Position numbers and translations under genes: made by a program
The notes under the pieces: generated by a model
The model's input: the letters and a program-made list of their open reading frames with translations, nothing else
What the model was told of the DNA's origin: nothing
Databases searched by the model: none
DNA from: Botryllus schlosseri
Taxonomy: Eukaryota > Chordata > Ascidiacea > Stolidobranchia > Styelidae
NCBI GenBank assembly: GCA_000444245.1
Contig: ATSW01116528.1
Location: 1-21,810 of the forward strand
DNA length: 21,810 nt
Direction of reading: 5' to 3'
Shown: one piece after another, positions 18,001 to 21,810 of the stretch
How the letters are laid out: each line of letters starts with the position of its first letter
How positions within the stretch are numbered: the stretch's first letter is position 1

Positions 18001-18291
18001 CAATGGACAAGCAACTCAAAGCTACCTTGCTCTGCTGTTTTACTACGTCCTCCCATGTTTAAATGCGGATGATACGACCGTTCGTTGGCTGTTTCAGCTG
18101 CAGATTTGCGATTCCGCCTCAAAGCTATAAAGATGCAAGATTTTTTTTCCAATATCGTGACAAATATCTGAATCAAACACCTATAACTTACCTTGCTTAT
18201 TCCGGTAAGTGACATATCCCGACATTAGCATCGATAAGAACAACGCCAAGATTGCAGTAACTACAATGCTTCTGCGCGATGTACTTATCAT
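15039..18291 (-). CDS. RIC3: RIC3-like acetylcholine receptor chaperone, 8 exons
   Basis: RIC-3 is an ER membrane protein that helps nicotinic and related pentameric receptors fold and assemble. Exons in transcript order: 18192-18291, 18026-18124, 17863-17972, 17727-17802, 17548-17662, 16399-16479, 16237-16339, 15039-15359; all in phase, 334 aa. Features: N-terminal hydrophobic segment (about 9-26); basic linker; the family's hallmark transmembrane segment WGGWSSTLLPFYVIAVL...YVMYILWKM (73-99), equivalent to MGQIIPIYGFGIFLYILYILFKL of vertebrate RIC3; a basic stretch; a coiled coil VHEVEQIEKRLQESIAAVEQ (130-149) running to about 158; then a long acidic, Ser-rich, probably disordered tail. The tail has C275, C279, C282 and a duplicated AGSEKEN (313-326). 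The tail exons are predicted from phase and acidity, not homology, and are less certain. Introns 5 and 7 hold MITEs; intron 3 (17803-17862) is 60 bp, in frame and stop-free. Confidence 0.8.
15066..15107 (-). repeat. 21-bp in-frame duplication in the RIC3 tail
   Basis: Two adjacent 21-base units (15087-15107 and 15066-15086 on the minus strand) each encode AGSEKEN. They differ only at synonymous third positions (GGC/GGT, AAA/AAG, AAT/AAC). The silent differences show the duplication is not very recent and that the peptide has been kept. Confidence 0.85.
15457..16193. mobile_element. hAT-like MITE, CAGAGGTGGTC family (737 bp), in RIC3 intron 7
   Basis: The left end is CAGAGGTGGTCCAC and the right end is CTTTGACCACCTCTG. 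The flanking 8-mers are CACGCAAG (15449-15456) and CACACAAG (16194-16201), 7 of 8 matching. It shares GTATCCGATACAACTT (15795-15810) in opposite orientation with the copy at 12251-13234. It has the same ACTCAAGTA-type subterminal words. It is non-coding. Without it and one target copy, RIC3 intron 7 would be about 132 bp. Confidence 0.85.
16607..16855. mobile_element. Short hAT-like MITE, CAGAGGTGGTC family (249 bp), in RIC3 intron 5
   Basis: The left end is CAGGGCAGGTCGAAGTAG and the right end is TTAGTTACTGACCAGCTCTG; the terminal repeats have drifted. The flanks GCTGGGAT (16599-16606) and ACTGGGAT (16856-16863) agree at 7 of 8 positions. It is rich in GTACTCAAGTAGAAGT-type words. It is the shortest intact member of this family in the window. 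Confidence 0.75.
16974..17354. mobile_element. hAT-like MITE, CAGGGTTG(C/T)AA family (381 bp), in RIC3 intron 5
   Basis: The left end is CAGGGTTGCAATGACTCGAC and the right end is AACTTGGTTACAACCCTG. Exact 8-bp target copies TATACAAG lie at 16966-16973 and 17355-17362. The interior GACTTGAGTCA and ACTCGATTCGAG words match the outer element at 12167. It is non-coding. The exact duplication suggests it is fairly young. Confidence 0.87.
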
Positions 18292-19508
18292 GCTGCTGGC
18301 TACAAGTTGAACCTCAGTATGAATTATTTGGGATAAATTAATATAAATTATAAAACTGTAATGGGATATTAGCAGAGATATGACATTAAATAATTAATAA
18401 CAAACAATAAAATGACCGCATGACAGCGATATTGGCATAAATCTAATCATAGAAATTTAGAGTTACAAGAAGATCTTCATGGTACCCTAATTATATCAAG
18501 GCACATTCAGGGAATATATTGGCATTGAAAATTGCATAATAATAACAATTGCAGAATGTTACATCAACTGATTTTAATGCATCAAACTTCTTGTATCATA
18601 GCTACCAAAATAACACACGTGATAGACTGGTCTTTACATTCAAAATCCAAAATTTGCCAAACAGCCCGTGCCTCAAATATCACGGTGCTGCCGATATAGA
18701 ATAGCTATCATCATACTGCAAGAAAATAAGCCAAAAGGCCAGATCATCATTATCCAACATTGTCCTAAACGTTAAGTGAACACAGTGTACCAGTACCAAT
18801 ATCAGCTCAAAGAAGCACATGCATTTTTATGATGATTGCAACATCTGTCTGTAAGCTGCGGATAAGAGGAGGATCTGAATGTCTGATCAATTGGTATTCT
18901 AATTATCCTTACAAAACGGTCTGCATGCCACTAGTTAACAGTGAGAGATGAACATTCTAATTCCATAATGGAGGTCAACAGATGTTGCACAGCAGGATCC
19001 ATACTGTAATAACAGGAGAGCATAATTTCAGGTATTGATATGCTAGCAATGATGGCAATAACTGATATTGATAAGAGCTCTCAACAACTATATCCAGCAA
19101 AGCGCAGGCATACATCAAAATACATTACAAGACATCCAAACCTCGACTGAATAAAGGTGAAGTCCCGGAAAAGATATACAAATTCATATTCAGTATTGCT
19201 AAAATAGTCATGTTTACGGAATCACAATGGGGTCAACAGCTTTCAGTGTTCAAAAGGTTTCCAGTAAATTAAGTCCAAGTAAGGGGAACATGTCGAATGG
19301 AATCTAAACTAACTATGATAAACCTGAAAATGAGCACTATCAGCATGATATCAAATGGTAAAATTGTAAAAGTATGCAAGAGGAAAAATAACTAATAAAA
19401 ATCTTTGTTGAAGATTAAAAATTCAATACAATTACAATTGTATTAGAATGAAACTTTTTAATAATCGCAGCGATTGCATCACAAAATTGCAGTAGCGAAC
19501 GGGACACA
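18292..19508. other. Intergenic region between RIC3 and first isomerase-like gene
   Basis: This is about 1.2 kb of AT-rich DNA with no gene, RNA or transposon terminus that I can recognise. It must contain the RIC3 promoter and the 3' UTR of the isomerase-like gene. A possible splice acceptor TTCAACTTGTAG sits 8 bases before the RIC3 ATG (AG at 18301-18300 on the minus strand). The right part holds a poly(A) signal. Confidence 0.5.
19457..19462 (-). promoter_or_regulatory. Polyadenylation signal ATTAAA for the first isomerase-like gene
   Basis: On the minus strand ATTAAA occurs 46 bases after the stop codon at 19509, a normal distance for a short 3' UTR. The second gene (20972-21697) shows no comparable hexamer in the 100 bases after its stop. 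Confidence 0.5.
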
Positions 19509-20237
19509 TTACAGCTTAGATTCAAACATCTGTTTTCCTGCACCACCAGGATACATATCATCAGCAGTAATAATTTTGCGGTACAAATCTTCCTTCATCT
19601 CGCTGACTATTTGCCGTCCATAGGTGCGATCCTTCGTTTTTTCGACCGCCATTTCTATGGATTTGGACACAGCCTGCCCGTCTGGCGCCACGTCATCGAT
19701 AAGCCCGGCGTCCAGCGCTTGTGCGGCGGTGTAGCGTTGTCCGAAAATTGCCGCGTCCCTAGTGAGAGCGGGCGTGAATTTCAGTTTGAAAATAGCTCTC
19801 ATGGAATCGGGGAATCTCAAACCCAATTCGACTTCATTCAAGCACATCCAACCACGCCCACTATGCATCACTCTGTAGTCGTGCAGCAACGCGATAATGA
19901 GACCCCCCGCAAAGCAGTGACCATTTACGGCAGCGATAGTGACCATGGGAAAACAAAGCAGGCGCCTTCTCATCTCACGAAACACTACCGCATACTCTTC
20001 GGCCTCCCGTCTGCTGCATGCGTTTAGGAAGTTAAGATCCAACCCGTTTGAGTAGAATTTTCCCGACCCCGTCGACACCAGAGCTTTCACGTCCGGCCAG
20101 CTTTCGACTTTGTCCATAGCTTCGATCCATTTTTTACAAAAGATGATGTTGATACGATTATCGGTTCCTGACATTTTTAACACGGCGACTTCGCCGTGCT
20201 TAGTGACCGTGATGTCGATTGGTACTTGCTTCGACAT
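19509..20237 (-). CDS. Peroxisomal enoyl-CoA delta-isomerase-like protein, copy 1
   Basis: This crotonase-fold protein probably acts in the peroxisome to shift cis-3 or trans-3 double bonds to trans-2 so unsaturated fatty acids can be beta-oxidised. It is a complete single exon, 242 aa. Visible motifs: FYSNGLDL (61-68) and TIAAVNGHCFAGG (100-112), which form the acyl-CoA pocket and oxyanion hole; HDYRVM (119-124); and CLNEVELGL (132-140), where E135 lines up with the catalytic glutamate of ECI1-type isomerases. The C-terminus SKL is a classical PTS1, and no mitochondrial presequence is present. Overall it resembles the short peroxisomal ECI family best known from plants (also ending SKL) more than mitochondrial ECI1. 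It is tandem with copy 2 in the same direction. It is clearly richer in G/C at silent sites than copy 2. The enzyme class is likely; the exact substrate is unknown. Confidence 0.88.
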   Translation of the reverse strand: MSKQVPIDITVTKHGEVAVLKMSGTDNRINIIFCKKWIEAMDKVESWPDVKALVSTGSGKFYSNGLDLNFLNACSRREAEEYAVVFREMRRRLLCFPMVTIAAVNGHCFAGGLIIALLHDYRVMHSGRGWMCLNEVELGLRFPDSMRAIFKLKFTPALTRDAAIFGQRYTAAQALDAGLIDDVAPDGQAVSKSIEMAVEKTKDRTYGRQIVSEMKEDLYRKIITADDMYPGGAGKQMFESKL

Positions 20238-20971
20238 CGCAACTTATTTAGTCCCAATATTATAATCTGAATGGATATATTAATGCAAATTAGAATTTGT
20301 AACTGGAATAATTGCAGCATGAAAATTTTAACACAAGAACTCATCCATTCCTTCCTGATCGAAAACCAATGGAACAGTGACATAGAATTCTGTTTCAAGG
20401 CATTGACATCTAAATAATGTATAAGGTCCATAGAATGCAACATCCCCGATCCATACCAATACAAAATACATCATGAGAGGAGTTTTTGCCAACTTAGCTA
20501 CATGTGAAGAAATTTATACAGTGATAATAATTAAAATTAATACTGTACTTAAACATTGTTTGTAAACTCGAGTATAACTGTTGAAATTGCTCAATACATA
20601 TTAGAAAATTACTTTCTATAATAAATTTTCACGTAAGTTGATAAATACTGGCACAACTACCAAAGTACAAAAATATATTACGATAATGTATGAAAAATTG
20701 CATTGGTAATAGTAATGACAACACTGTAATATGAATCAATTGAAGAAATTATACCATTAAAGCAGCATGGTTAGTAGTGGGTATTCTAGCGTGCATGGAA
20801 GATGTTTGTCATGTAATATCACTTAGCCACAGACTCAAGACTCGAGGAAGAACAATAGCCTATCTCTGGGATATAAGAATGAGTGAGTAGTTTCTTGTGA
20901 TAATTAGGTGTTGAAATTATCAGTGTTTACGAAAACATGATTACATATCCTTTGTCCAGCCTTTTAGTCAT
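20238..20971. other. Spacer between the two isomerase-like genes
   Basis: This is 734 bp of very AT-rich DNA. It must carry the promoter of copy 1 and the 3' UTR of copy 2. I see no third paralogue, no residual exon and no transposon end that would explain the duplication. Confidence 0.5.
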
Positions 20972-21697
20972 TCACAGTTTGGATCCAAGTCCTAGTTTCG
21001 GCACACCCGATCTCACATCACCAGAGCTTATTATTTCAGCATACAAATCCTTTTTCATATCGGCTAATATATTTCTACTGTAACGGTGCCCTTTGATTTT
21101 AAAATTGGCCATTTCAATGGCTTTAGAAACGACTTCAGAATTGGGAGCAATATCATCAATAATCCCAATGTCGAGTGCCTGGTGTGCAGTAAATCGATTT
21201 CCGAAAATGGCGGAATCCCTATTTATACGTGGAGTCAGCTTCTGGTGAAAAATAGCTAGCACAAAATCATTGAACTTTATATTTATATCAACCTCATTGA
21301 GGCAGAACCATCCTTTCCCATTGTGCATCACACGATAGTCGTGCAATAATGCAATGATAGCGCCGCCAGCAAAACAATGTCCATTTATCGCTGCGATTGT
21401 CACCATAGGAAAACATAGAAGACGCAGTCTTAATTCTTGAAAAGCCCTTGCATATTCATCCATCTCTCGTCTGCTACACGACTTTAGGAAATCAAGATCA
21501 AGCCCATTTGAATAAAATTTTCCTGTCCCAGTAGAAATCAAAGCTGCCACATCAGGCCAACTTTCAATTTTATCGAGAGCTTCGTTCCATTTTTTGCAGA
21601 AAGTGGTATTTATTCGGTTGTCACTGCCTGACATTTGTAAAAGAGCAAGTTCCCCGTGCTTTGTGACACTGATATCAATCGGTACTTGCTTCGTCAT
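20972..21697 (-). CDS. Peroxisomal enoyl-CoA delta-isomerase-like protein, copy 2
   Basis: This is a 241-aa intronless paralogue of copy 1, roughly 60-65% identical by eye and alignable without gaps until near the C-terminus. It keeps FYSNGLDL (61-68), TIAAINGHCFAGG (100-112), HDYRVM (119-124), CLNEVDINI (132-140) with E135, and a C-terminal SKL peroxisomal signal. It differs in the stretch after the glutamate (KFNDFVLAIFHQ against RFPDSMRAIFKL) and in the last 40 residues, where substrate-chain contacts or trimer helices usually lie. Its codons favour A/T at third positions, unlike copy 1. Only 113 bases upstream are in the window and no promoter element is claimed. It looks functional, with no stops or missing motifs. 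Confidence 0.88.
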   Translation of the reverse strand: MTKQVPIDISVTKHGELALLQMSGSDNRINTTFCKKWNEALDKIESWPDVAALISTGTGKFYSNGLDLDFLKSCSRREMDEYARAFQELRLRLLCFPMVTIAAINGHCFAGGAIIALLHDYRVMHNGKGWFCLNEVDINIKFNDFVLAIFHQKLTPRINRDSAIFGNRFTAHQALDIGIIDDIAPNSEVVSKAIEMANFKIKGHRYSRNILADMKKDLYAEIISSGDVRSGVPKLGLGSKL

Positions 21698-21810
21698 AGT
21701 GAATTACTCTATTAGATGAATATATCTAGACAACAAAATTGGAGGTTACGGCTGTTGACATTGTGACAAGCAATGCATTGTGAATTAAATATGCAGCATC
21801 CAAGCCACAA

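Noticed and set aside
19611-20027. 138-codon plus-strand frame
   Set aside because: It is the antisense shadow of the isomerase-like gene 19509-20237, whose frame carries all family motifs.
1-21810. Retrovirus-like, Polinton, CRISPR or tRNA features
   Set aside because: No reverse transcriptase, integrase, capsid, long terminal repeat, regular spacer-repeat array or tRNA cloverleaf was recognised.

Overview
This is a gene-dense piece of an animal nuclear genome. Six protein genes are recognisable: TRMT5, NUP37, RPA1, MBTPS2, RIC3 and a tandem pair of peroxisomal enoyl-CoA isomerase-like genes. GT-AG introns, several only 53-66 bp long, show it is eukaryotic. RIC3, a nicotinic receptor chaperone, together with metazoan-type MBTPS2 and NUP37, points to an animal, probably an invertebrate. 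A tunicate or another compact-genome bilaterian is my guess, but the sequence alone does not prove it.

Layout. At the left (about 1-9850) three genes read leftward: RPA1 (8032-9846, one exon), NUP37 (5998-7005, one exon) and TRMT5 (478-5817, eight visible exons, 3' end beyond the window). NUP37 and TRMT5 are only 180 bp apart. RPA1 and MBTPS2 are divergent and share a 1.07 kb upstream region. MBTPS2 (10915-14808, plus strand, 12 exons, 505 aa) converges with RIC3 (15039-18291, minus strand, 8 exons, 334 aa). At the right end, two intronless minus-strand paralogues (19509-20237 and 20972-21697) encode crotonase-fold proteins ending in the peroxisomal signal SKL.

The exon models were built by hand from homology, splice-site consensus and phase. 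Every junction is in phase and no model has an internal stop.

The long introns are filled with small non-autonomous DNA transposons. I could delimit three families with 8-bp target duplications (hAT-like): ends TAGGGTTACCATA (two copies), CAGAGGTGGTC (four copies) and CAGGGTTG(C/T)AA (two copies). There is also one end of a fourth hAT-like element, and a TTAA-flanked foldback element with two 202-bp arms that are 97.5% identical. Two nested insertions give a relative age order. Without these insertions the host introns would be much shorter.

Functionally this is a set of unrelated housekeeping genes (tRNA m1G37 methylation, nuclear pore, DNA replication and repair, sterol and ER-stress proteolysis, receptor chaperoning, peroxisomal beta-oxidation), not a single pathway. 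I see no RNA gene, no CRISPR array and no retrovirus-like element. The points most worth a second look are the nested transposon record, the foldback element, the divergent tandem isomerase pair, the stop-free introns whose length is a multiple of three, and the tight NUP37-TRMT5 spacing.
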